Below are positions 10,326 through 21,786 of a stretch of 64,000 nucleotides of DNA, one piece after another. The DNA is from Leucosporidium creatinivorum (taxonomy: Eukaryota > Basidiomycota > Microbotryomycetes > Leucosporidiales > Leucosporidiaceae), in the NCBI GenBank assembly GCA_001600635.1, contig BCKL01000022.1, positions 186,001 through 250,000 on the forward strand, written 5' to 3'. The notes under the pieces were generated by a model that saw nothing but the letters and a program-made list of their open reading frames with translations, was not told the origin of the DNA and ran no database searches. Position numbers and translations under genes: made by a program. Numbering within the stretch: position 1 is the stretch's first letter; every line of letters begins with the position of its first letter.

Positions 10326-13300
10326 CTACAGGTAAAACTGATCCACCGCATACTCTCCCACCTCATTATGCTTCTCCTGTGCCTTGACCCTCGCGGCCAT
10401 ACTCTGACCCAACTGCTTCGCACCTGTAGCAGCAGCAAACTCGTTCTCCTGAGCGAGCTGAGCCGTCTTGCGCGCTTCGGCCTTCATGTCCTCCTTTGCT
10501 CGGGTGTAGATGGACAGAGCGCCAAGGAGGGAGAAAAGGTCGGTGGAGAGGGCGACGTGCGAGGCGACGTGCGAGGACAGACGGCGGAGGAGCGAGTGGG
10601 AGGAGCGTTGGAGGAGGAGGGTGACGAAGTGGGCGTCAAGGATCGCTTGCACGAGGGGCACGATCTGCAAAGAGGGGCGGTCAGTTCGAGAACGAGAGAA
10701 GCGGTGAGACGAGCGACAACTCACGTCCTCCACTCGAGGCGGGGTCCTTCCCTCCTCCTTCTCCTCTCCCTCGACGAGCGCCAAGAAAGGGTTCGTCGGC
10801 AACCTCTTGGGTTTCCTGCCGCCCTCGCTCTTCCAATCCTTCCTTCCATCGTCCATCTGACCTCCTCCTCCGCCCCTCTTCGCCCACCATCCAAGCCAGT
10901 CGTCCAGGACCTTGAGAACAGGAAGCACCTCGACGGCAGTGAGCTGCGATTGAAGGGCTGTGCGGAGGGTCGAGGGAGTGGAGGGGGATTCGACGAAGGA
11001 GGTGAGGAAGTGGGAGAGTGGGGGAGCGGGTTGGGGGAGGGAGGTGGTGGACGAGGGAGTGTTGGAGGTGGCGAGAACGACGAGCTTGAGGAGCGAGACG
11101 GTCGTTGACTCGGGGATGTCGGGCATCGTCTCGAGAGCCTTCTGGATGTTGATCTGTGGGGTCGGGCGAGGCGTCAGCGCGGATCTCGAAAGCCGTCGCC
11201 AGGCGATCAAACTCACCCAATCTCCAGCCTTTGCGAGATGCCTCACGAGGCCTCCCTCGATCTGACCATCTCCGACGAGACTGCGCTCGAGGAAGTAGGA
11301 GACAATAGCGACGGGGTGCTTGCGAGTTGAGGTGGAAGGGACCGACGAGCCAGCGACGACGAGGTCGGTGGAAGAAGCGGTCGAAGGGGTGGGGAAGCAG
11401 AGGCGGAGGACGGCGGTGACGAAGGCCGAGGGGATGATGGGCTGTAAGAGGGAGGGGTGGGTCAGTGGGAACCATGCAGAAAAGGCCAAGAACTGCAAAG
11501 CTCACCTCCTGCTTCTGAATCGCATCCATGGCCTTCTCCAAGCTCTTATCCACGACAATCTGGCCCAGCTCCTCCTCCAACGCCTTCCTCGTATCATAAT
11601 ACTTGTAGCGATACATATCCGAAACGCCCTTGATCCTCTTGCCGGTGACCTCATTCCAGCTACTCCCATGAGCAGCAAGGATAGCCTCCTCGATCCTCCT
11701 CTTAGCGACCTGATACTTCTTGGTCGTCGTCCTCAACTCATCCTTCTCCTTCAGCGCAGCCACTCGACGCTCCTTCTCCTTCTCATTGGCGGCTTGCACC
11801 TTGGCCACATTATACTCATCCAACCGCTTCTTCTCGCCCGCAAGGAAGGCCGCAAACGCCTTCTCGGCGCCCTCGGTATCCTCCTTGCCCGAGCTGAGAA
11901 GGGTGGCGAGCTGGACGATAAAGCTCTCGCGAGCCTTCTCCGAGGCGTCGAGGAGGACTTCCTTGTTCTTGGAGGTGCGGGGGTGGCGGATGGGCTCGGC
12001 TTTGCGAGCGAGGTCGAGGACCGTTTCCCCGGATTCGAGCCACTGCTTCGTGAGGGCGTGCTTGCCTACTACGGCGGCGAGGACGGAAGCGGTGGGAAGG
12101 GTGGTGAGAGGGATGGCGAAGAGGGCGATGCGGCCGGCGGTGGAAGTGGAGAGAGGCGAGAGGGCGAGAGTCGCGGTACCCGAGTTGGCGGAGGCGAGGG
12201 AGAGGGAAAGGTTGGAACGGCTGGGACTGACGGCCGAGGGTACGGAGATGGTACTCGAGGAGATGACGGCGCCGAGGCGGACGTCCCATAGGAGGGCGAC
12301 GACTTGGGGAGCTGAGTCGTCCCGGGCGAGGGAGGCGGGGCGAATGGAGGAGAGGAGGAGGAAGGACGAGTGGAGCGCGAGGATTTGGGTAGAGGTAGCG
12401 GTGAGGGAGCTGGTGGAGAGGGTGAAAGTCTTGATGGGAGAGAGGGTGAGGGAGGTCTCGAGAGGAGTGGAGAAGAGGTCGGCATAGGTAGTAGTCGCGA
12501 CGGCGATGGGGTAGGTCAGGCGGAAGGAAGAGAGGATGCCGTTGGCGCCTGTGATGTGAACGAGGTCAGCGAAGCATCGAATATGAGAAAGCTGTCTGAA
12601 CGCACCGAGAGTCGAAACAAAGCCCGACTCGCTCACAACGACCTGCTCTCCTGCGACCTTGACGGTGCCGAGGCTGACCATCTTAGGTTGCGCTTCCATC
12701 TCATCTTCAATCTCGACCTCAGGATCCAACAGGACGACCTCAATCTCACTCCTGCTCTCATCCTGCTTTCCCTGCACACTATCCGCACCCTTAGCCTCAG
12801 CCTCATCAATCACCATCGCCGAAGAAGGCCTCTTGGTCTTCTTGAACTTCTTCTTGCTGATCTCGGCGAGCGAGCCAGAAGAAGCGGAAGAATCCTTGGG
12901 GATAGCGTACTTGCGCACGACGAGGACTAGGTGAGCTCCCTTGCGAGTGGGGAGGAGGGAGGTGATCGAGGAGGGGAGGAAAGAGGTGGTCGAGTGGATG
13001 GGGAAGGTGTGGAGAGTTTGGGAGATGGGAGTACCGCTTGAGGTGCCGAGAGAGGCGACGATAGAGAGGGAGTCGGAGGTCGCGAGGGCGAGGGAACCGG
13101 TCGCGGCGAGCAGGAGGAGGTGGTTGGGAAGGGTTCGGGGAGCGAGGAGGGCGGAGATGGGAGCCGATGTCTGATGTGACGAAGGTGTCAGTGAGATCTA
13201 CGACAGGCTACGACAGGCTACGAAGCTCAAACCCTCCGACTCACAGGGTAGACGATCTTGCTCGGCTCTCCCTCGGTGCTGCCATCCTTGCGCTCCTCCT

Positions 13301-13855
13301 CGGTCCATCGCCAAATCTCTCCCTTGTCCTCATCGGCCTTCACTCCGACCCAGGTGTTACGCACACCCTTTACACGAATCGAGTCGGCTGCCGAAGAAGG
13401 GATGGAGCGCGAGACGGCGGAGGTGGTAGGCTCGAAGGAAGGGCCCAAGGTGATGGACGATAGCGGGGTCTGGTCGGCGAGCTGTAGCATGGAATGGACG
13501 AGTCAGCTTCTGTTTCCCTGCATGCTGGTCTGCTACACTGCTAGCTAGCCTCCATCGCTGTTTTGCGGCGCGCTCTGCAAAAGCATCTTTCTCGTTGAGC
13601 TGCCGCCGCGTCTCTGCAGCTCGTTCTAGACCAGCTGGCAAGCTGGAGAGGTCCCAAAGCTGTATTGAAAGCTGCTAGACGGTAACTCACATCGTAGAAA
13701 GCGATGCCTGAATGAGGAGTAGCGACGCAGAGTCTGCCATCTTGTTTTGGCTGAAGAGGGTAAGAGACGGCAGAGACGGAAGGAGGAAGAGGTGCAGAAG
13801 TCGAGGAAGGTAGAGGGAATGATGCCAACAGGAATTCCTCCAGTGTTGATGCCAT
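10326..13855 (-). CDS. NOL11/Utp8-like nucleolar protein (candidate)
   Basis: ATG at 13855-13853 starts MASTLEEFLLASFPLPSS. Exons then give LADQTPLSSITLGPSFEP...GEIWRWTEEER, a beta-propeller-like region (SALLAPRTLPNHLLLLAATG, GANGILSSFRL, VVALLWDVRLGAVISS), a charged coiled segment (KRLDEYNVAKVQAANEKEK), and a helical C terminus ending HNEVGEYAVDQFYL. Introns lie near 13487-13690, 13173-13241, 12549-12605, 11444-11507, 11155-11216 and 10671-10726. The order of propeller, coiled segment and helical tail, together with length, suits Utp8/NOL11 of the small-subunit processome, but no signature motif proves it. It is divergent from the lipase gene and convergent with the F-box gene before it. The call is structural inference. 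Confidence 0.4.
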
Positions 13856-14132
13856 GGCCGGACGATTGAGAGAGAGCGAGAGGGAAGCTGAGCCGAAGCT
13901 GGCCTTCGCAGCGTCGAGGCCTCTGAGCCGATCTCGGGCGCCGAGAGCAGTGGAGGCCGTCGTCAGCTTCACGGCTTGTCTTTCTACCTCGTTCTGCTCT
14001 CATCTCAGTCACCGCTTCTTGGTCTACCACCTACTGCTCCTGCTCCCTTACATCTCACCTCCTCAACCCTCCAGCCCACTTCCGCCGCCATCGCCTACCG
14101 CCCGCCTCTCGCTCATCTCGCCAGCTCGCCCA
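13856..14132. promoter_or_regulatory. Shared promoter of nucleolar protein and lipase genes
   Basis: A 277-bp spacer between two divergent start codons. No TATA box is apparent. A pyrimidine-rich tract precedes the lipase ATG, as is common at basidiomycete starts. Confidence 0.4.
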
Positions 14133-16253
14133 ATGGCTCCTTACCCCGTCCACCTCTGCGTAGTCCTACACGGTCTATGGGGTAACCCCTCGCACATCGG
14201 CTACGTCTGCCGCTCTCTCGCAGCTAAAGCAGGAGCCGATTCGCCCAAGTCCCGTCAGCGCAGCTCGTCGCCAACGAGGATCACCCAGGATGTCACGCCT
14301 ACGCTCGTTGTATTGCCTGCCAAGCTCAACACGGATACTAGGACATATGACGGAATTGATTTGTGTGCTGAGAGGGTCGTGCAGGAGATTGATGAGGGTG
14401 AGTCCCGGCCGCTTCTCGATGGCCGAGTGAGCTCTCTAGGTCTGATGTACTGATCTCTGCTTGCTCCTACACTACAATAGAGATCCAACGCATCCAAGAT
14501 ATCGACGGAGGCGTCGTCACTCGCTTCTCGATTGTCGGGTGAGCCTCCACCTCCTTCGCCGAGCCCGACACCGAAGGCCGATGTACTAACTTGGGACCAT
14601 CACGCAGATACTCGCTTGGAGGTCTCGTCGCTCGCTACGTCCTCGGCTTGCTGGAGAGTCGTACTCCCAGCTTCTTCGCGGATGTGAGGCCCGTCAACTT
14701 CACCACTTTCGCTTCTCCCGCCATCGGCATGTGAGTTTGAGCTTTCAGCGTTTTGCAACACGCTCAGCAGATCAAGAGCTGACTTTCTCATCTCACGTGC
14801 CACACAGCCCCCGCTACGACTCGACCTGGTCCCGCATCTTCCGTTTCCTCGGCGCCCGTCTCCTCTCCCGCTCCGGCTCCCAACTCTACGAGAACGACCG
14901 CTACCTCGTCGAGTCCTCTCTCCTCGCGGGCAACAACCAAAAGCAAGACCTCGACGACAAGTGCGCTCAGACTAAGAACCTCCTCGGCAAGTTGGGAGCA
15001 AGGAAGAAGGAGAAGGCTGAGCCGTTGCTCTCGGTCATGGCCGATCCGAAGTACTCGTTCTTCAAGGCTTTGAGCGCGTTCGAGAGGGTCGAGATTTACG
15101 CCAATACGTGAGTGATGTCTCTGCAGTATGATATGGCCCTGGCTGACCTCCTTCCGTCTTGCGCAGCGTCAACGATCGAACCGTCCCCTTCCCTACGGGC
15201 GCTATCGAGGTGCACGATCCTGTGAGCACTCTCCGTCGCTTGTCTATAGATTACTCTACTCAAAGCTGACTCTTCGTACTCTTCTAGTTCGCTCTCGCTC
15301 GTGCGAAAGCTCAAAAGGTCGCCGAGGCGCGAGGCGACGACCCCGACCACCCTCTCGACATTCGTGATGGAGGCCTCGAGATGTATGTTACCTCTTCTCA
15401 TCCATATCTCTCCTTTCTCAAGCTCAATGACCTTCTTCTCCGAAACAGCATCCTCGAAGACGGCCCCGCCATCATCCGCTCCTTCACGCCCTGCACTCCA
15501 CCCACCACCGTTCCCGCCGCCTCCTCTTCCAGCACCGCCTCCAAGAAATTCCGCCGCCTCCCACGCCTTCCCCTCCTCCTCCGCCCCACAACCTACCCCT
15601 TCTCCCGCCCCGTCTCCCTCCTCATCATCGTCGCTCTCCCCGTCGCCCTCCCGCTCGCTCTCGTCTATGTCGTCGGACGCTTCATGGTCCAAAACCGAAG
15701 CTCGAGGAGGAGGATTAGAGATATGAGGACGACGATGGGAGGCGGGAGGGAGGGCATGTTGGAGAGGGTGGGGGTCAAGCTCAGGGAGGTCGCTGAGAAT
15801 GTTGGAGGAGCGGATAACCCCGAGTATGCCCTCGGACTCGACACGCCGGAAAGCAGTGATAGTGGCGCGGTCACCCCCGATACGGCGGCGGCGGCTAGGA
15901 AGGAGGACCTCGCCGAGTCGGCCCAGCTCAAGCAGCACCCGGCGTTCCAGGCGATGGCTTCTTATGGCGGTGTCAATACTCCCCCTCTTTCGAGACCTCT
16001 TATTCCTACTCCCTCCTGCGCTCCCGATGGCGATTTGTCGAAGCCCCTTCCTACCGACCCCATCCTCTCCCCTTCGCAGCTGAGGATGATTGAGAACCTC
16101 AACTCGATCCCTCAGATGCGGAAGCACTTTGTATACCTACCACAATCGAGAAACGCGCATGGGGCAATCGCCGCTCGCGATCCAGAGCGCTGGGCTCAGC
16201 ACAAGCCGGGGATGAAGGTGGTAGACAGCTGGGCCGAGCAGTTCTTGATCTGA
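14133..16253 (+). CDS. ROG1/DUF676-type serine lipase
   Basis: Putative alpha/beta-hydrolase acting on lipids. The start MAPYPVHLCVVLHGLWGNP has the family HGLWGNP motif (oxyanion region). The nucleophile elbow GYSLGGL (GxSxG) is formed across the intron 14539-14607. A likely acid residue follows in VNDRTVPFP. Exons are 14133-14398, 14481-14538, 14608-14730, 14808-15107, 15167-15221, 15288-15382 and 15449-16253; all joints keep the frame. A hydrophobic segment near 15621-15690 (SLLIIVALPVALPLALVYVV) is probably a membrane anchor, and the protein ends DSWAEQFLI. Yeast ROG1 and Lpl1 are the nearest named relatives; substrate and compartment here are unknown. Confidence 0.8.
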
Positions 16254-16617
16254 GGTTCGGCGAGGATGGTAGAGGGAGTGGAGGGCTTGCTGAGGCTGCG
16301 CTGAAGAGGGATGGTAGTTCATAGTGTATTCAGGGATGTCATGGACACACGGAGTCGAATGTCGAGCCTGCAGAGCGATTCGGCGGCGAAGGGAACCGGC
16401 TCCCGAGCGCCGAGCTTCTTAAACGCGATACGGTGGACTTACACAGCCTGCTGTGATTCTCATACATCATTCCGATACTCTGCGACCATGCTGCACTACA
16501 CCTCCATGGCTCGGCCGACATTTCACCCGCCGAGCCGGCTGGCCTTTCGCGAGCTGCACAAGTTGCGCTTGACTCTACAATTCGATGTTTCGCTCCACCA
16601 CAACTCGTTTCTTCAAA

Positions 16618-18354
16618 ATGGCGACCTCGCAGCCTACTAGTAAGTACTACCACTCTCTGCTGCTCTACGAAAGCTAACCCTGCTCTACAACAGTCACCAT
16701 ACACCCGCCGGGCTCCCCTCCTCCCCTGGCCAAGAACCGCTTCTCCAACTTGATCCCCTCGCAGCACATCGCCGTCGTCTCAGAGTACAAGTTGGAGAGT
16801 GGGGTTGTGCTACAGGATGTTTCGGTGGGGTTCAGGACCTGGGGCAAGCTGAATGAGAGGTGAGTTCGAGCTGGAAACGAGGGCGATGAGCACGCAAGGA
16901 GTAGATTGTGAGGGAGGGCGTGGGGGCTGATGGGCTGACCAGGGTGCGCTACCACAGGAAGGATAATGCGATGGTCATCTGCCATGCTCTCACCGGAAGC
17001 AGTGATGTCGAGGACTGGTGCGTTTCGTTCGGCTCGCTTCTCTCTTGCCCCACTTAAAGGCTCTACTTCAACACAGGTGGGGACCCCTCCTCGGCCCTTC
17101 GCACGCATTCGACCCTACCCGCTACTTCATCTTCTGCGCCAACGTCCTCGGCTCGCCTTATGGCACTTCGTCGCCGACGACCAGGAATCCGGATCGCGAG
17201 GATGGAGGACGGTGGGGACCAGAGTTCCCTGCTACAGTCGTGAGGGATGATGTTCGGTTTGTCTATATCTCCGCTCTGCTGTCGAGCGACCCTGAAGCTC
17301 AACCTTGCGCTCCCTCAGCCTTCACAAGCTCATCCTTGACCACCTCGGCGTCGAATCCCTCGCCGCCGTCATCGGCGGTTCCATGGGCGGCATGTCAGTC
17401 CTCGAATGGCCCTTGACCGCTCCCGAAGGCTACGTCCGCAACATCTGTCCCATCGCCACCTCTGCCCGTCACTCGGCGTGGGGAATCTCCTGGGGCGAAG
17501 CTCAACGGCAGAGCATCTACTCGGACCCAGAGTACGAGGGAGGATGGTACCCCGAGGAGGGAGACGGACCAAAGCGAGGACTGGCGGCGGCGAGGATGGC
17601 GGCGCTGTTGACTTATCGGTCCAGGGACTCCTTTGAGAGTCGGTTTGGAAGGAAGGAGGTCGAGTCGGATAGTGAGAGCGCAGGGAAGGGTGGAGCGAAG
17701 AGTAAGGGATTGGGCAGGGGGCAGATGACGGATGCGTGGGGAACGCCAAGGACGCAGGCGGAGCGCGCCGAAGCAGCGCACAACGACGGGCACCGAGCTC
17801 CCTCCGGCACTCGCTCGCCTCGCGCCACCTCACCCACCAGTACCAACTCCGCTCTCCCACTCACACCCAACGGCGACCCCCTCCCTCCTCCTTCCCCACC
17901 ACCCATCTTCTCCGCCCAATCCTACCTCCGCTACCAAGGCGACAAGTTCGTCTCGCGCTTCGACGCAAACTGCTACATCCACCTCACCCGCAAAATGGAC
18001 TCGCACGACGTCGGTCGCGGACGACCTACCGATCCTTCCCCCCTTTCCCTCATCCCCAAAGGAGCACTCGTCATCGCCATCTCGACCGACGGGCTCTTCA
18101 CCCTCACCGAGCAACGAGAGCTCGCGGCAAAGCTTACTGAAGCTGAGCTGGTCGTCATTGACAGTCCCGATGGGCACGATGGCTTTTTGCTCGAGTTTGA
18201 GCAGATCAATAACCATGTGCTGGGGTGGTTGGAGAAGAGGTTGCCCGAGATTTATGAGGGAGAGCCGTTGGTCAAGGTGCAGGAGGGAGAGGCGGGCTTC
18301 GAGTCGAAGGCGAGCCTGTTCGGCGAGGCTGAGGGGGATATCACGAGGTGGTAG
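16618..18354 (+). CDS. MET2: Homoserine O-acetyltransferase
   Basis: The enzyme transfers acetyl from acetyl-CoA to L-homoserine, the fungal route into methionine. The first exon is short (MATSQPT, donor GTAAGT at 16640). Later exons give FRTWGKLNER, NAMVICHALTGSSDVEDW, GPSHAFDPTRYFIFCANVLG, GSPYGTSSPTTRNP, then GGSMGGMSVLEWP with the nucleophile serine, STDGLFTLTEQ with the catalytic aspartate region and DSPDGHDGFLLEF with the catalytic histidine. The order and motifs match the MetX/MET2 alpha/beta-hydrolase family end to end. A low-complexity Ser/Pro/Thr-rich insert of about 95 residues (about 17640-17920) sits before the cap region. It ends EAEGDITRW. The gene is tandem with the lipase and convergent with TFIIS. 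Confidence 0.93.
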
Positions 18355-18577
18355 ATAGACATTATGAAAGGACTTTCAACAAGTAGCTGAGGTCGTCGAG
18401 GAGAGGCGAGAGGCCGACCGAAGCGTCGAGAGGAAGTGAGCGTCGGCTCCCACTGCTCTCAATGTACCGAGGTAATGGTATGTACTACTAGGTTGTTGCA
18501 CTGAGAAAGGCTTCCACGCCCGAGTACAGCAAGATATGTCGCCCGGCTCCCTCCCACCTCGCCCCGACAGCAGAACC

Positions 18578-21007
18578 TTATGAGAACTTCCACCTGCGCG
18601 ACGATGAAGCAAAGGTCAGCGGGATTCTCGGCGTGAAGAAAGCGAAGAGAGCCGCACCTGTTGTTGCCTGTGAGGGAGAATTGCGAAGGGAGGGTGGGGG
18701 CGGCAGGTCAGCGAGAGCTCATCGAGTCGTGCTATCAAGGCCGAGGTAGCTCCGACGACATTGTGCGCAGAAGAACGTCGGTGGTCAAGCTTACACTACG
18801 CGAAGGGAAGCGCAGGGTCAGCAAACGGCTTTCGGACGACGGGAATGAGATCGAAAGCTCACGTTGATGCAGCTGTGGGGCGTCGAAAGTGGTGTGGAAG
18901 AAGCGCGTTAGTGAGGCGAGGCGTGCGCGCAGGATACATGAGCAAGCGCACGTCACGAAAGTCTGCGAGCGAGCGAGGAAAGGTCAGCTCGGCGCTCATG
19001 GTCGACGAATCGGAAAGATAACTCACCGTCATCGGCTCATCAGCACTCCTCGTCTGCATCTGTACTCGACCGAAAAACACGCATCAGCTTCCACGCCTTC
19101 CTGTCTCGACCGAAGCCAAGGGTGAGGAACGCACCTGGTAGTAAATCGTCCTCCTCTCCTTGCACTTTCCGCACTGGAACGCATCCGTCTCGGCCTGCTG
19201 AGGCGCTGCTCCTTGCGCCTTGAAGAGGTTCTCCTCCACGAGCTTGCGGTTCACGGCTTGCTGCTCTTCCGAGGCCATTTCCTGTGAGCGGGTCGGCGCC
19301 GAGGTCAGTGGCTGTCGTCGGGGGAGAGGGACGGGGCGAGGAGACGGAACAGGAGGAGAAAGCGAAACTCACCGCCGGACTCATCCCATACAGCCTTACG
19401 ATCGAGATCTCCCCGCTAACGACATCTTCCCTCAAGCTGGGGTTATTGACAGCCTTCAAGTTGAGGAACAAGGACCGCATCTTCTGTCGATAGGTGTTGG
19501 TTCCTTCTGGCGGAGGATTGGTCGTGTGGACGTGCTTCTCGAGCGCGCGGGCGCGGGAGAGGATCAGGTCGGTGGCTGTTCGGAGCGAGGCTCGTCAGCA
19601 GGGGGCGCAGGAGAGAGGGGAAGAGGGAGAGAAGGAGACGAACGAGCATCCGAGTCCGAGGCCAATGCATCGTAGATCATCTCGGCGCATTTCTCCCTCG
19701 TCTTGTCTCCCGTGCAGCCCTCGCCTTGGCCGAATTGAAGTCCATCGGTCTTGTGTGTGCGAGGGGCGCCGTTGAGAGATTCACGGCGTTTGGGTGTGGG
19801 AGCGGAAGTGGAGGTGGAGGTAGAAGGAGCAGGAGCAGGAGCAGGTTTGGGGACGGAGGGCTTGGGCTTCGAGGCGGGCGCGGAGGATTTGGGGGTTTCT
19901 GTGCTGGGAGGGGAGGCGACTGCAGGGGAGGGGGAGGCGACTGCTGAGCCTTCAGAACACCGAGAAGACTGGTCAGCTTTGGACCGAGCGTGGACCAGGC
20001 CAAGAATGACTCACTGTTCTGACTCTCCTTTTTCGGCTTTGCCGCTCCCGAGCCTACATCCGTCTTCCACTTGCGCACAATCTCCTTCGCCAAATCAGCG
20101 ACCTCCTTGCTCGGGTTCTGACGCAGCTTGTTGACCGTTACTCCGATCTTGGTCTCCTGCGAGGGCGGGAGAGCGAGCAGGTCAGCTTCGGCGAAGGCTG
20201 GAGAGACCGGGGAGGGGAGCAAGCGTACGCGGATGAGGTCCTCGGTAGCAATGACATCCTTCTTGAGCTGTTGCAGGATCGAGACGAGCTCCTGCGAAGG
20301 TGGAAGGCGAGGGGGAGGGTCAGCCAATGGCTCGCGTTGGCTCGGAGCTGCTGCTCGAGGCGAAGATGGCTGCTGAACGCAGAGATGCCTTGCTAGTCAA
20401 GCTCTGGCGAAAGAACAAGACCGGCAAGGCGTGTTGAGCAGCAGCGAGGGAGGGAGCGCGGGATGAGGACCAGACGAGCAGCAGCCCTGCGCGGGGCGAC
20501 AAGCCTCCCACAGCGTCGATGCAGCAGACAAATCTCCACCTGTGCTCCCCTCTGCTCCTCCGAGCCCTGCAGCAGACCAGACTGCTTCGCTCCGTGGGCT
20601 CGACCGCCCTCTCCTGCTGCTCGGCGTCCCCTCGCGTTACTGCCTGCCAGCGAGACCTTCAAAGGCAACCACAGCGCTACAGCAGAGTAACGAGCCACGG
20701 TCGTCACCCCGCCTGAGCGTCTGCTGCCCTGCAAGCCCCGCTGACTGCTGCCTCCACCGCCTTTCACGCGACCTGCTGCCGCCTGAGCAGCTAACGAGTA
20801 CAGCAGATCTTGTAGCCTCTACGAGAGCCACCGAATCTGCTGAAGTCGCCCAGCTTGCACTCGGTGGCTCGCCAGCTGTCGAGTGCGGGTCGAGCCAAGG
20901 TCGAGCTGCGAGCTGTGTTGGCGACCTACCTCGGGCTTGTTGGCGGCGGAGGCTGCGTTGAGCTGCTTTTTGAGTCCTTGAACGAATGCGACCGGTGTAG
21001 CCGACAT
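18578..21007 (-). CDS. DST1: Transcription elongation factor TFIIS
   Basis: TFIIS rescues arrested RNA polymerase II by stimulating transcript cleavage in the nucleus. ATG 21007 gives MSATPVAFVQGLKKQLNAAS; the next exons complete the N-terminal domain (ELVSILQQLKKDVIATEDL, ETKIGVTVNKLRQNPSKEV). A Ser/Pro/Ala-rich linker follows, then the central domain (GEGCTGDKTREKCAEMIYDA, LFLNLKAVNNPSLREDVVSG) and the zinc ribbon: [26 protein letters not shown] with the catalytic RSADEP loop, [15 protein letters not shown] and stop at 18578-18580. The last part is spread over exons at 19027-19059, 18952-18962, 18863-18872, 18795 (one T), 18658-18667 and 18578-18593. The first intron (20292-20929, 638 nt) is far longer than its neighbours. 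Confidence 0.93.
18795..18795 (-). other. DST1: Single-nucleotide exon of the TFIIS gene
   Basis: The base T on the minus strand is flanked by an acceptor (CTTCGCGTAG, with GCTGAC about 20 nt upstream) and a donor (GTAAGC). Joined to the exons before (CTGCATCAAC) and after (GCAACAACAG) it gives codons for Cys-Ile-Asn-Cys-Asn-Asn-Arg-Trp, the conserved second cysteine pair of the TFIIS zinc ribbon. Skipping it shifts the frame and removes Cys-Asn-Asn-Arg-Trp. Confidence 0.7.
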
Positions 21008-21110
21008 GTTGGAGACGAGTAACGACGAGAAATGGGGAAAGCAAGGGAGGCGAACTCCCAGGCTTGGACTTAGCCCCATCTCGCTGCACAACCTTCGACT
21101 CGAGTACAGG
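21008..21110. promoter_or_regulatory. Bidirectional promoter of TFIIS and NC2-alpha
   Basis: Only 103 bp separate the start codons of two divergent genes, both acting on RNA polymerase II transcription. The spacer must hold both core promoters and both 5' UTRs. No TATA box is seen in either direction. Confidence 0.55.
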
Positions 21111-21786
21111 ATGGCAGAGCAAGGAGAGGATACTAAACCAGTCTACAAGAAGGGCAAACGCTCAAATCAAGCTCGCTTCCCCGTCGTAAGCTGCTGCTGC
21201 TCGCCGCCTCGCAGCTCTCCCCCAGCTCATCTCTCGTTCTCTCGTACAGGCTCGCATCAAGAAGCTCATCCAGGCAGATGAGGACGTAGGCAAAGTAGCA
21301 CAGGCCACCCCCGTCGTCGTCTGTAGGTCTTTCCAGCTCTCACGAGTAGCGCGTGAGGCGAGAGCTGACTGTTTGGCTCACCTCCCCGTCTCTCGCTCGG
21401 ACTACACTACACTACAGCTAAGGCCCTCGAGCTCTTCCTCAAGGCTCTCGTAGACGAATGCGTCAAGGATGCCCGCGAGCGAGGCAGCAAGAAAGTCTCG
21501 GCTTACGGTCTGTTCGTCGCTCTCCCTCCTTGCCGCTCCCCTACATCCTACTGACCTCTCTGGACGGATCAACAGCAAGCGCGTCGTCCAGAACGTCCCC
21601 ACTTTCGACTTCTGCGCCGACATTGTCGCTTCGGTCCCCGACCCCATTTCGGACGAGCAGGGCGCTGATGGCGAGCCCAAGAAGAAGAGGGTGCCGAGGA
21701 AGAAGAAGGAGGCTGCTCCTAAGGATGAAGATGAGGAGGATACGAAGCCGGGCAAGGGCTCGGACGATGATGACTACGAGGAGTAG
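21111..21786 (+). CDS. BUR6: NC2-alpha / DRAP1 histone-fold repressor
   Basis: Alpha subunit of negative cofactor 2, which binds TBP on DNA with the beta subunit (Dr1/Ncb2) and limits pre-initiation complex assembly. The start [17 protein letters not shown] leads into a CBF/NF-Y type histone fold: [80 protein letters not shown]. The donor GTTCGT at 21512 makes the YGLKRVVQ joint; the nearer GT at 21508 breaks the frame. The tail is Lys-rich, then acidic, ending DDDDYEE, as in other fungal DRAP1 proteins. Four exons. Confidence 0.9.

Noticed and set aside
10681-12918. A single 745-codon minus-strand protein
   Set aside because: The frame is real only to about 11508; beyond that it reads through an intron and then the wrong frame of later exons. 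The true protein also extends upstream to 13855.
21469-21786. Frameshift in NC2-alpha between SAY and KRVVQ
   Set aside because: The nearest GT (21508) breaks the frame, but using GTTCGT at 21512 gives SAYGLKRVVQ, matching the family, so no lesion exists.
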